This document shows, one piece after another, positions 45,401 through 53,213 of a stretch of 64,000 nucleotides of DNA. Positions within the stretch are counted from its first letter, which is position 1, and every line of letters starts with the position of its first letter. The stretch covers positions 2,728,001 to 2,792,000 of the forward strand of contig OZ245751.1 in assembly GCA_965227445.1 (NCBI GenBank), written 5' to 3'. A program made the position numbers and the translations under genes. This stretch comes from DT-110 sp030148525. GTDB taxonomy: Bacteria > Bacteroidota > Bacteroidia > Chitinophagales > Saprospiraceae. The notes below the pieces were generated by a model. That model made no database searches, was not told the origin of the DNA, and saw only the letters and a program-made list of their open reading frames with translations.

Positions 45401-48400
45401 TTCAACTGTGAATTTGTGCTGACACCTGAAATGCTGTTGCGCAACCTCCAGGTATCACCCGAAGAATACGAAATCCGCATCCTGAACCAGGACGGCCACC
45501 TCGTGATCACAGATACCATTACCAGCAAGCAGGTCGGACGCACGGTCACCTACATGATCTACCGCCTGGGATGTGAGTCCTTCCCCTGTTACGGCAAACT
45601 AAAGATCGAAGATAAAACCGGTCCTATGGTGGCGGAAATCGCCAGTGAGTTCGATACCCTGGAATGCGGGCTGGAGACTTTCGTCCGCAATAACGAAGAG
45701 ACCACTGACCCAAACAGTCCTTATTACCTGGGCGAGGTCTTCTTCGAAGATAACTGTGCCCCCGATTGTGCTACCACGGCCAAATTTTTTGATACCTACG
45801 AAGCTTACCCCTGCGATAGCCTGCCACTCACCGGCCGGATGACCCGTAAATGGACAGCCACTGACTGCAATGGCCTGGAAACAGAAGTCAACCAATACTT
45901 CTACTTCAAACGACCCGATCTGGCCGACCTGATCAAAGGCGAGGACGAAACCGTCATCACCTGTACACCTACCATTGAGGATTTGCCCGACATGAGCGGT
46001 CCCTACTGGGAAAATGTATTCGGAGAAACCATGTACCTGCGCGATGTAGACTGCGGCGGCTATACCCTCCACGTCGAAGACATCAATATTCCCGTATGCG
46101 GAAATACAGGATCCTTCAAACACCACCAATTCTACCGGGTGTTTGACTGGTGTACCAATACCTCCACCTACGTGGATACGGTAACCATCAAAGTCGGTGA
46201 TTTTGCTGCCCCCGAATTTCAGGGTAATGCCTACGTACTACCCACCAACCAGCCCGCCATTACGCAGTTACAAGGCATTGTTGACCGCGACAGTCTATTG
46301 GAGCTGGATGCCCTGGGCAACATACCGACCCTCTCCACCGGACCATCGGACTGCACAACAGCCTTCAGTACTCTGCCGGGCATGCTTCAGCAACAGTTTG
46401 GCTTCACAGCTACGGATTGCGGAAATATCACCTTTACCACATCGGTACTGACCTTTGCTCCCCAATCACAGGGCGGATTCCCGGGAGTGGATACCATTTG
46501 GCAGGAACGCAACTACTACCGCTTTAACGATATGATTGCCGGCATTGGTGTGGGCATGCACGCCCTGGTTATCGAGGCCAAAGACGATTGCTACCAAAAC
46601 GGCCGGGCCGTGGTCTTCTTTAAGGTGGCCGATCAGATATCCCCGGTTATGAAGTGTGACGACGAGGTTCATATCACCCTGACCAATGGCTCTTCCATTG
46701 CGAGTGGCGGGTATGCTCGCGTGTATCCGCGAAGCGTGGAGGAAGGGTCCTGGGACAACTGTGCCCTGGGTACGCTCCAGGTGCGTCGGATGATACCCGA
46801 GCAGTGTATCCCCGATTTCATCGAATACGGGTACGATATCAATGACGACGGTGAACTTGACCAGCAGGATGGTATTGTCCTCGGAAATGACGGACAACTC
46901 TATACTCCCTGGGAGGACTACGTAGAATTCTTCTGTTGTGATTTGGCGGAAGCCGTAAAAGTAGAAGTGCGTGGCAGGGACGAGGCACAGGACCCCCTTA
47001 CCGGAGCTGCTGCTCCTAACCAGAGTGTCTGCTGGCTCGATGTGATCGTGGAAGACAAAGTCGATCCCCGCCTGCTCGCCCCGGCAGCCCTGACGGTAGA
47101 TTGCAGCGATCCGCGTTTGGCCAACCTGCCGGCTTTCGGCGATGCCCAGCTAATGGTCGATTACTGCGGCAATATGCTGATTCAGGAGCTGGCAGCAACT
47201 GAAAACCTGGATCGCTGCGGATTCGGAACCATTACCCGCCGTTTTCAGGCGGTGAAATATCCGGGTACCGACCGGGAGATTATGTCTCCGGTAGTAAGTC
47301 AAACGATTACCGTCGTGGAGCGCAATGATTACTCCATCTGTTTTCCCGAAGATGTATCCGTAACGTGCGGTAATGACCCCGATATTCCCGGCATCACTTT
47401 TGCCGAAAATGCTTGTGACCTGATGGCCGTATCGACGGAAGACAATCTGTTTACCGCCACTCAGGATCCTGACGCTTGTTACAAAGTATTCCGCACTTAT
47501 AAAGTGATCAACTGGTGTGAGTACGATGGAGAATCTGCACCCACCCTGGTGGGACGCGACTGGGATGGCTTCAACGGGACCAATCCTGGCAATTGTGCTA
47601 ATCCCCTGCCCCAGGGTGATCAGGCGCCGGGCGACGAAGGCATTTGTGTCATCGTACGCAAGAATTCGGGTGACCTGGCACCAGATACGGTGTACTACGA
47701 CAGCGATACTGATCCGACCAATAACATCCCCGACGACAGCAATACGGCCGAAGTAGAGGGGTACTGGTGGCGGGTGATCAGCGGCTCACATGATCCTACC
47801 GAAGAGGCCTACTACGAGGGCAATTGCTCCAGCTGGTCAGACGATGACAATCAACTCGACTCCGACATAAGCGGAAACATTTCTGGTGATGATTCCGATA
47901 TTCGCTTTGGTTCCTTCGGGTACTGGGTGTACACGCAACACATTGTGGTGTACGATGATGCTCAGCCCGATGTCGAACTCATTGGTGACGAGGTATTTTG
48001 CGCAAGCAGCGATATCGACTGTGCCGGTAACATTAACTATACCCTGGTGGTGGATGATAATTGCACCGGACTGGAAGACTACACCATAACCGTATTCCTG
48101 GACGTGGACAATGACGGCTCCCTCGACCAGAATATTACCCCCGCACTGGACGGTAATGACCTGACTGGCCGCTTCCCCATCGGTGAGCACCGCATTCAGG
48201 TCCGTGTCAATGACGGATGCGGCAACGTACGGGTAATCGACCAGGTCTTTGAGATTGAGGATTGCCTGGCACCGGCTCCTATTTGTTTGTCAAACCTGTC
48301 GGTGACACTCATGCCTACGCAGGATTCCCGTTTGGGGGCCCTGCCGATCTTCGCCACCGAACTGATTGCCTCGGAGATCTACGATTGCACGGGCCAGGGA

Positions 48401-49852
48401 GAATCCAACGCCCAGGGACGCAATTTAGTAACCGAATACTTTGTTGTCCGCGACGAGACACCCAATGCCTCGGATCTCGATCCGCTGCGGTCTGAGGACC
48501 ATATCATCGTGACGTGTGATGATGTTGGCCAAATGATTCCCCTGGAACTGCACGCCATGGATGGCGCCGGAAATAACGATTTCTGTGTCATCTTTGTGGA
48601 AGTCGCCGATAATCAGGGGGTATGCGAATCGCCCGAAGCAAGTGGTCTGATCAGCGGTGGTATTGCCACCACACAGCAGGAACTCGTTGAAGGCGTATCA
48701 GTACAACTATCGGGTGGCCAATCCATGATGTATGAAACCGATCAATCGGGCGCGTACAACTTCCAGGGGTTGATTACCGGGCATGATTTCACGGTTATCC
48801 CCCGCATGGACAAGGACCCTATGAACGGAGTGAGCACCTTTGATATGGTACTGATCCAAAAGCATATTCTGGGAACTCAGGCCCTGAATTCCCCCTACCA
48901 GATGATTGCAGCCGACATCAATGCCAGTGGCAGTATCAGTACTCTCGACCTGATTCAGTTGCGCAAAATGGTGCTCAACGTAGACAACACCTTCCGGAAT
49001 AATACGAGCTGGCGATTTGTGGATGCGGATTACCGCTTTCCAAATCCGGCCAACCCCTGGCAGGAGCCCTTCCCGGAGATCAAAAACATCAACAATCTGG
49101 AAGGAGAAATGATCTCGGACTTTATAGCCATCAAGATCGGTGACCTGAATGGTAATGTGACGCCAAATTCTGCCAGTCCGGTGGCCTCGCGTTCGACGGA
49201 TGCTCCATACGAACTGGCGCTCGGTCAGGTGGAAGAACACGGTTCAACAACCAGAGTCCCCGTGCAAGTACAGGACGACCGGTCTGTTCCCGGACTGCAA
49301 TTCACCCTGGATCTGCCGGCAAGTATTGTTGATATCGTACCCGGCTTGCTGAAGGAAAACGATATGGCTTGGTTTCGGGAGGATGGCAAGGTGACCGTGA
49401 GCTATGCCCCACACACGGCCGAAAATCTGGACGGTACAGTCCTTTTTTACCTGGAACTGAACAGTCAGGCAGCTACAGAAGATATGAGCCGGATACAGCT
49501 TAGCCTGGATTTGACGCCCGCCGAGGCCTATACGGAAATGGGTGACCCTCTGGGTGTGGTATTATTGAACGGAGATGCTGAGTCAGAGGCTTTCGCCAAA
49601 TTGCTACCCAATGAGCCCAACCCCTTTCGGACCGAGACGGTTATCCCGTTCGTGTTGCCACGACCCCAGTCGTTCCAGATCGACCTGTTCGACGCTCGCG
49701 GACGCCACCTGAAACAAGTGCGGGGCGAGGGTGATCGGGGTCGCAATGAAGTGCGTATCCAGGCCAGTGACCTGCAGGGAGCCGGACTGTACTACTACCG
49801 TTTGCAAACGGGCGGCTACGAAGCCAGTGGTACGATAATGTACCAGCAATGA
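42434..49852 (+). CDS. Giant surface protein (2472 aa) with SdrD-B-like, HYR-like and dockerin-like parts and a T9SS tail
   Basis: The signal region ends in a lipobox (ILVIASLASC, cysteine 27). Residues about 60-195 form a beta-rich leader ending in FELVIDPVIQF. SdrD B-like domains lie at about 209-286 (GGRVYHDMNNNGTYDAMEDPG) and 822-880 (LGNYAWIDADENGVQDPCEDP). From about 970 to 2080 there are repeated HYR-like units with IEDKTGPMV, VADQISPVMKC and VEDKVDPRLL starts and many cysteines. A dockerin-like pair lies near 2125-2195 (FDMVLIQKHILG, ADINASGSISTLDLIQLRKM), a cohesin-like sandwich near 2255-2375, and a T9SS type A tail at the end (NEPNPFRTETVIPF, GLYYYRLQTGGY). It is probably a cell-surface adhesin. 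Confidence 0.9.
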   Translation: MKTQFHLVHFPFRQLLAILVIASLASCSPREEEMEHLSREHSDPTPAYQLQTDDGTPRLTTVTGAEWSFGMTNARESTPTGDDLEYERAIGDSDLRIYQKNGLTAYDLILPAGGDPKGLVLPLQKHQQARVHTDGSLIVTDQGGYWKHAAPIAYQDLPKGRQAVDCRFVVDDQQVRFALGNYDPDFELVIDPVIQFLMVACSGAMDELGGRVYHDMNNNGTYDAMEDPGIENASVRIYDCTSETPVSTTTTDANGQYTFTGLTIGTRYRLEIDAPDGSDFLPAFAGPNNNSTVQYGLPGSCTADVGFLTVADYCDETALRIVLPCYENGSGVGNNQAVMVSFDYNLSGTSTPPQVDFTASELGSVYGTAFSPGQSLVFSSAFLKRHSGLGPRGLDGVYAMDYSGLAPSLVGGFNLQGLIPGNGGDAIDLGSINRTNVAGSITGPFDMPNDRTESSIDLDAFAKIGTVGFGDIDMGEVGDYLWMVNLHQRAILKIAVDSLSVNGAGANTPSSGAVEQFPLEGAEGVPTCTDGVLRPFGLEFANGQGYLGCVCDASGASDTIRPAELTGHVLSFDTANVLSFTEELSFSFDYPRESAYFNRGDSLGGEWHQWIDTFPKVTNTITGLNFVSAPQPIISDLELLDNGDLVLAVMDRFAHQSATQNLTALVDSDSLVSGINAGDILYAEQNMSGDFVLEHSSENDPGRPPSVPNPYPGFLENDGVTGMGEFFWGDYFVVEIPTADEGHYETATGGLAYQSGANEIAATVFDPVSFFSQGLRYFNLTTGGYTRNYRILETDFDSPSGGGKGSSLGDPELICGVPPIQLGNYAWIDADENGVQDPCEDPLVGLPVYLYDMNGNELASTTTQEDGSYYFTEPGTSGEDWTAEEGVQRNTMYYIGFGDSTIIELDDTRYAVTTDSTGNGSNPNINDSDPSVQEDLPGDLGTRAVVKVTTHSEGGADHTIDAGFIDLGPPVNVPCQPLSCPNQLNLTVDFNCEFVLTPEMLLRNLQVSPEEYEIRILNQDGHLVITDTITSKQVGRTVTYMIYRLGCESFPCYGKLKIEDKTGPMVAEIASEFDTLECGLETFVRNNEETTDPNSPYYLGEVFFEDNCAPDCATTAKFFDTYEAYPCDSLPLTGRMTRKWTATDCNGLETEVNQYFYFKRPDLADLIKGEDETVITCTPTIEDLPDMSGPYWENVFGETMYLRDVDCGGYTLHVEDINIPVCGNTGSFKHHQFYRVFDWCTNTSTYVDTVTIKVGDFAAPEFQGNAYVLPTNQPAITQLQGIVDRDSLLELDALGNIPTLSTGPSDCTTAFSTLPGMLQQQFGFTATDCGNITFTTSVLTFAPQSQGGFPGVDTIWQERNYYRFNDMIAGIGVGMHALVIEAKDDCYQNGRAVVFFKVADQISPVMKCDDEVHITLTNGSSIASGGYARVYPRSVEEGSWDNCALGTLQVRRMIPEQCIPDFIEYGYDINDDGELDQQDGIVLGNDGQLYTPWEDYVEFFCCDLAEAVKVEVRGRDEAQDPLTGAAAPNQSVCWLDVIVEDKVDPRLLAPAALTVDCSDPRLANLPAFGDAQLMVDYCGNMLIQELAATENLDRCGFGTITRRFQAVKYPGTDREIMSPVVSQTITVVERNDYSICFPEDVSVTCGNDPDIPGITFAENACDLMAVSTEDNLFTATQDPDACYKVFRTYKVINWCEYDGESAPTLVGRDWDGFNGTNPGNCANPLPQGDQAPGDEGICVIVRKNSGDLAPDTVYYDSDTDPTNNIPDDSNTAEVEGYWWRVISGSHDPTEEAYYEGNCSSWSDDDNQLDSDISGNISGDDSDIRFGSFGYWVYTQHIVVYDDAQPDVELIGDEVFCASSDIDCAGNINYTLVVDDNCTGLEDYTITVFLDVDNDGSLDQNITPALDGNDLTGRFPIGEHRIQVRVNDGCGNVRVIDQVFEIEDCLAPAPICLSNLSVTLMPTQDSRLGALPIFATELIASEIYDCTGQGESNAQGRNLVTEYFVVRDETPNASDLDPLRSEDHIIVTCDDVGQMIPLELHAMDGAGNNDFCVIFVEVADNQGVCESPEASGLISGGIATTQQELVEGVSVQLSGGQSMMYETDQSGAYNFQGLITGHDFTVIPRMDKDPMNGVSTFDMVLIQKHILGTQALNSPYQMIAADINASGSISTLDLIQLRKMVLNVDNTFRNNTSWRFVDADYRFPNPANPWQEPFPEIKNINNLEGEMISDFIAIKIGDLNGNVTPNSASPVASRSTDAPYELALGQVEEHGSTTRVPVQVQDDRSVPGLQFTLDLPASIVDIVPGLLKENDMAWFREDGKVTVSYAPHTAENLDGTVLFYLELNSQAATEDMSRIQLSLDLTPAEAYTEMGDPLGVVLLNGDAESEAFAKLLPNEPNPFRTETVIPFVLPRPQSFQIDLFDARGRHLKQVRGEGDRGRNEVRIQASDLQGAGLYYYRLQTGGYEASGTIMYQQ

Positions 49853-49896
49853 TACAACGGGAGATTGGGCATTGTATAGCTTCCCTTTACTCGACT

Positions 49897-49947
49897 CGAA
49901 GTGGTTTGGTGTCCCAGTACGAAGTACTGCGGAGCAAAACCACTTCG
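49897..49947 (+). terminator. Hairpin after the giant gene
   Basis: CGAAGTGGTTT (49897-49907) pairs with 49937-49947. Inside, CAGTAC and GTACTG (about 49914-49929) add a second stem. There is no T run, so terminator function is uncertain. Confidence 0.5.
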
Positions 49948-49979
49948 TTGTCGGTATAGGTGCAGATTATGCACAAGAC

Positions 49980-50666
49980 CTATATCTCCATCTCCTGATC
50001 ATCGAAGATCAGCCCGTTTGCACAGCGAACAATACGCGACGGAAAGTTCTCCAGTATGCGGTAGTCGTGGGTAGCCAGCAGTACCGCGGTACCTTGTTCA
50101 CTCACCAGCCGTCGGAGGAGTAGAATAATATCGTCGGAGGTTTCGGGATCGAGATTTCCGGTAGGTTCATCGGCGATCAGCAGTTGTGGATCGTTGAGCA
50201 AGGCGCGGGCGATGGCCACCCGTTGCTGCTCGCCACCCGACAATTGGTGGGGCTGGGCATTAGTCTTTTCCTCCAGGTCAACGGCCTTGAGGACCTCCTG
50301 AATGCGGTGTTCAATCTTTGACTTATCTTTCCAATTGGTGGCACGCAAAACGAATCGGAGGTTGTCGGATACTGAGCGATCTTCCAGCAGATTAAAATCC
50401 TGAAATACGATGCCAAGCTCCCGGCGTAGATGTGGAATATTTCGACGGTTCAGCCTGGCCAGGTCAAACCCACAGACTGTGCCGGTACCCTGCTTTAGAG
50501 GCAGGGCTCCGTACAATAGTTTGAGTAAACTGGACTTTCCACTCCCCGTTTTTCCTACCAGGTACAGAAATTCGCCGGCACGTACGTCCATATGTACGCT
50601 ACTCAGAATCGATTGATCGCCCTGATATACGGTTACATCCCGCAGTTTTACTATTGCCTGATCCAT
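49980..50666 (-). CDS. ftsE: FtsE-type ABC transporter ATP-binding protein
   Basis: I start at 50666 (MDQAIVKLRDVTVYQGD). The 228-residue ATPase has Walker A GKTGSGKSS, Q-loop VFQDFNLLEDRSV, ABC signature LSGGEQQRVAIARAL, Walker B LLIADEPTGNLDP and the His switch LLATHDYRI. Length and the DEPTGNLDP stretch fit FtsE, which with FtsX activates cell-wall hydrolases at division. No ftsX gene is beside it here, so the FtsE call rests on sequence only. A LolD/MacB-like ATPase is the main alternative. Confidence 0.82.
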   Translation of the reverse strand: MDQAIVKLRDVTVYQGDQSILSSVHMDVRAGEFLYLVGKTGSGKSSLLKLLYGALPLKQGTGTVCGFDLARLNRRNIPHLRRELGIVFQDFNLLEDRSVSDNLRFVLRATNWKDKSKIEHRIQEVLKAVDLEEKTNAQPHQLSGGEQQRVAIARALLNDPQLLIADEPTGNLDPETSDDIILLLRRLVSEQGTAVLLATHDYRILENFPSRIVRCANGLIFDDQEMEI

Positions 50667-50720
50667 ACAATCATTTATCACATGAGCCGACAAAATATAA
50701 ATGATTTGGGATACCGCCAA

Positions 50721-50802
50721 TTGGGTACTGGGTATTGGGTACTGGGTATTAGGTAGCTTGACTTACTTTAATCCATATACCTAATACCAACTACCATATA
50801 CC
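50721..50802. repeat. GGGTATT/GGGTACT heptamer array with inverted half
   Basis: Four to five GGGTACT/GGGTATT units (50721-50754) are followed, after about 20 bp, by inverted words TACCTAATACC and TACCATATACC (about 50779-50802), the same layout as the GAGGTTT hairpins but with a different word. Confidence 0.75.
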
Positions 50803-50899
50803 GGGAGGTTGGGCCTTAACTACCATCACTTTACAAATTGGTCTGTGCCCAACCTCACGATGAAATACCTATCTTTCGAACACAAGAATACCAAGCTGA

Positions 50900-51670
50900 A
50901 TGAAACATTTGTTACTCGCCTTTTGCACTTTATTATTTCTCACGGAGATCGCCGCCCAAACTAACACCATGCTTACGGTACGAACCCGGGCCAAGGATGC
51001 GAAGTTTATAGGATCCTCCATGGGTGGCTCCTACATCACCGTGCGGAATGCCGAAAACGACGAACTACTTGCTGAAGGATATACCGAAGGAAGTACAGGC
51101 AATACCACCAGGATAATGAGTCAGCCCTACACCCGCTACGACGATCTGGCCGATGTAAACACGGCCGCTTTCCGGACGGAGATCCCTCTGAAGGCGCCGA
51201 CGCTGGTCACTATTGAGGCTCAGGCTCCGGGGCACCACCGCCAGGCCCGTGTAACTGTGAGCACGCAGGTCTGGATGATCCCCGGTCGCGACATCGTGGG
51301 CGATGGGATTGTACTCGAAATTCCCGGTTTTGTGGTGGACGTTCTACTACCCCGCCAGCATCAATTTATCTCCCTCGAATCATTACCCAATCGCTTGCTT
51401 CCGATCCGGGCCAATATGGTTATGATGTGTGGATGTACCATTTCCGATGGTGGCTTGTGGAATGCCCGGGAGATGGAAGTGACGGCCATTATCACCAGGG
51501 ACGGCGAACAGCTAAGGTCCGTACCCATGGCTATCGGTGATACTGACAACTTGTTTGAAGGCGAGTGGATGGTCGATGAGCCCGGCACTTACCAAATAAC
51601 CGTCTACGGTTTTGATCCCCGGACCTTTAACAGCGGCGTCGACATTGTGAATATAGTTATCAACGAATGA
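50900..51670 (+). CDS. Secreted protein of unknown function upstream of nitrilase
   Basis: The 256-residue protein has a signal peptide (LLLAFCTLLFLTEIAAQ). The rest looks like beta sandwich: an N-terminal carboxypeptidase-regulatory-like part (MLTVRTRAKDAKFIGSS, YITVRNAENDELLAEG) and a C-terminal Ig-like part (ISDGGLWNAREMEVTAIITRDG, GEWMVDEPGTYQITVYGFDP). I know no name for it. A near -7 box (TATCTTTC, 50870-50877) lies upstream. Its stop overlaps the nitrilase start by four bases (ATGA), so translation is coupled, although one product is exported and the other is cytoplasmic. Confidence 0.82.
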   Translation: MKHLLLAFCTLLFLTEIAAQTNTMLTVRTRAKDAKFIGSSMGGSYITVRNAENDELLAEGYTEGSTGNTTRIMSQPYTRYDDLADVNTAAFRTEIPLKAPTLVTIEAQAPGHHRQARVTVSTQVWMIPGRDIVGDGIVLEIPGFVVDVLLPRQHQFISLESLPNRLLPIRANMVMMCGCTISDGGLWNAREMEVTAIITRDGEQLRSVPMAIGDTDNLFEGEWMVDEPGTYQITVYGFDPRTFNSGVDIVNIVINE

Positions 51671-52602
51671 GTCAGCCCTTAACCATCGCCATTGTGCAGG
51701 TGGCCCCAATTTTTAATGACCTGGAAGCCAGCCTGCAAAAACTATCAGCTCATGCCCGGGAAGCAGCCGGTCAGGGAGCCCGGCTCATTGTGTTCGGTGA
51801 GACTTGGCTAACCGGCTATCCTGCCTGGTTGGATCACGTTCCCGGTATTGCGATCTGGGATGCCCCCGGGCCCCGTTCGGTATATGCCAATATGCTGGCC
51901 CAGTCATGGACGTTGGGCGGGGAGGCTGACATTTTCCTACAGCAGCTTACCCGTGAACTCGGAGTGTTCATTTTTCTGGGAGTAAACGAACGGGTAGGTC
52001 ACGGCTCCCTTTGCAATAGTTTGTTGTTGTACAATCCACAGGGAGAACTGGTGAATCACCACCGGAAACTAATGCCTACCTACACGGAAAAGTTGCTCTA
52101 CACTACCGGTGATGCGGCTGGTTTGCGGACTATTCTCACAGAGTTTGGCCGCATGGGCGGACTTATCTGCTGGGAACACTGGATGCCGCTTACCCGCCAG
52201 GCTATGCACGAAGAGCGGGAAGATCTGCACCTGGCTGTCTGGCCAGCCGTGAACGACCTCCACCAACTGGCCAGTCGCCACTACGCCATTGAGGGTCGGT
52301 GTTACGTCGTGGCCGCTGGTCAGATCCTGCGGGTAAAGGACCTCCCTTCCTTTTTTGGCGAAAGCCTGGAAAAAGACCCCGACGATTTACTGCTGAACGG
52401 GGGAAGCACGATCATTGGTCCCGACGGAAGTTACCTGATCGATCCGGTGTACGATCGGGAAGAGATGATCATACATACCATAGAGGATTGGAGCTGCATT
52501 CGGGAACAGTTGCTAACCCTTGATGTGACCGGACACTATGCCCGTCCCGACCTCTTTGACCTTTCGGTCGACCGGCGGCGTTTAAAGATTACAAGCGGGT
52601 GA
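51667..52602 (+). CDS. Nitrilase-family carbon-nitrogen hydrolase
   Basis: The 311-residue enzyme has the full catalytic set of the nitrilase superfamily: E45 in VFGETWLTGYPAWLD, K134 in NHHRKLMPTYTEKLLY and C168 in GGLICWEHWMPL. CWE-x-x-MPL and the early WLTGYP are typical of true nitrilases (branch 1), which turn nitriles into acids and ammonia, rather than amidases. The substrate is not predictable. The start overlaps the end of the secreted protein gene by four bases. Confidence 0.9.
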   Translation: MSQPLTIAIVQVAPIFNDLEASLQKLSAHAREAAGQGARLIVFGETWLTGYPAWLDHVPGIAIWDAPGPRSVYANMLAQSWTLGGEADIFLQQLTRELGVFIFLGVNERVGHGSLCNSLLLYNPQGELVNHHRKLMPTYTEKLLYTTGDAAGLRTILTEFGRMGGLICWEHWMPLTRQAMHEEREDLHLAVWPAVNDLHQLASRHYAIEGRCYVVAAGQILRVKDLPSFFGESLEKDPDDLLLNGGSTIIGPDGSYLIDPVYDREEMIIHTIEDWSCIREQLLTLDVTGHYARPDLFDLSVDRRRLKITSG

Positions 52603-52684
52603 CCGTTGGCATTGGGCCAAACACCATTTTTGCATTTAAGACAGGTAATGATGATTGTCATTCCCTAGAGCATCAAAAAGGACT

Positions 52685-52692
52685 TAACTTTG
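52685..52692 (+). promoter_or_regulatory. Putative -7 box for the ccmE-ccmF unit
   Basis: TAACTTTG matches TAnnTTTG, about 99 bp before the ccmE ATG. No clear -33 element is seen. The leader carries a possible stem (AACGCTAA near 52709, TTAGGCGTT near 52748). Confidence 0.45.
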
Positions 52693-52790
52693 CGCCCGAA
52701 ACGGTATAACGCTAATTTGACAATTCAGATCATCCCAAACCGCACCTTAGGCGTTACAAGGGTGAATTGGTTGGTAAAAACCTTCGACGA

Positions 52791-53195
52791 ATGAAAAGAT
52801 CATATATCATCGCCATTGTCATGATTGCAGTGGCTATCGGCATTCTTATCAGCGCTGCCGGTGACATGAGCACCTACGGCACATTTGCTCAGGCCGAGAC
52901 CAGTGGCCAAAAGGTGAAGATCGCCGGTGAACTGGCTAAGGACAAGGAGATGTACTACAATCCCGAAGAAGATCCCAACTACTTCAGCTTCTTTATCCGG
53001 GATGCAGATGGCGAAGAGCGCAAAGTAGTATTGCTGGCTGCTAAGCCCCAAGACTTTGAACTCTCCGAGCAGATCGTTGTCACCGGGTCCATGAACGACG
53101 ATGCCACGTTCGTAGCAACGGACCTGCTCATGAAGTGCCCCTCAAAATACAAGGACGAAGAAATTTATATTAAAGGAAAGGAAGCCCAAGGTTAA
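52791..53195 (+). CDS. ccmE: Cytochrome c maturation protein CcmE, Cys-type heme chaperone
   Basis: I start at the ATG at 52791 (MKRSYIIAIVMIAVAIGILIS, a single membrane anchor). The 134-residue protein has the OB-fold heme-carrier core (KVKIAGELAKDKEM, EQIVVTGSMNDDATFVATDLLMKC). The heme-attaching residue of standard CcmE is His in HxxxY. Here the place reads C116-P-S-K-Y120, the CxxxY form known from archaea and Desulfovibrio. It carries heme from the CcmC side to the CcmF lyase. ccmF follows after 18 bp. ccmA-D are not in the window. Confidence 0.93.
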   Translation: MKRSYIIAIVMIAVAIGILISAAGDMSTYGTFAQAETSGQKVKIAGELAKDKEMYYNPEEDPNYFSFFIRDADGEERKVVLLAAKPQDFELSEQIVVTGSMNDDATFVATDLLMKCPSKYKDEEIYIKGKEAQG

Positions 53196-53213
53196 CCTCC
53201 CGGAAAAGCGACT

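Noticed and set aside
45599..46129. 176-codon minus-strand frame inside the giant gene
   Set aside because: It is antisense to the HYR-like repeats, with no start signals or recognisable domain.
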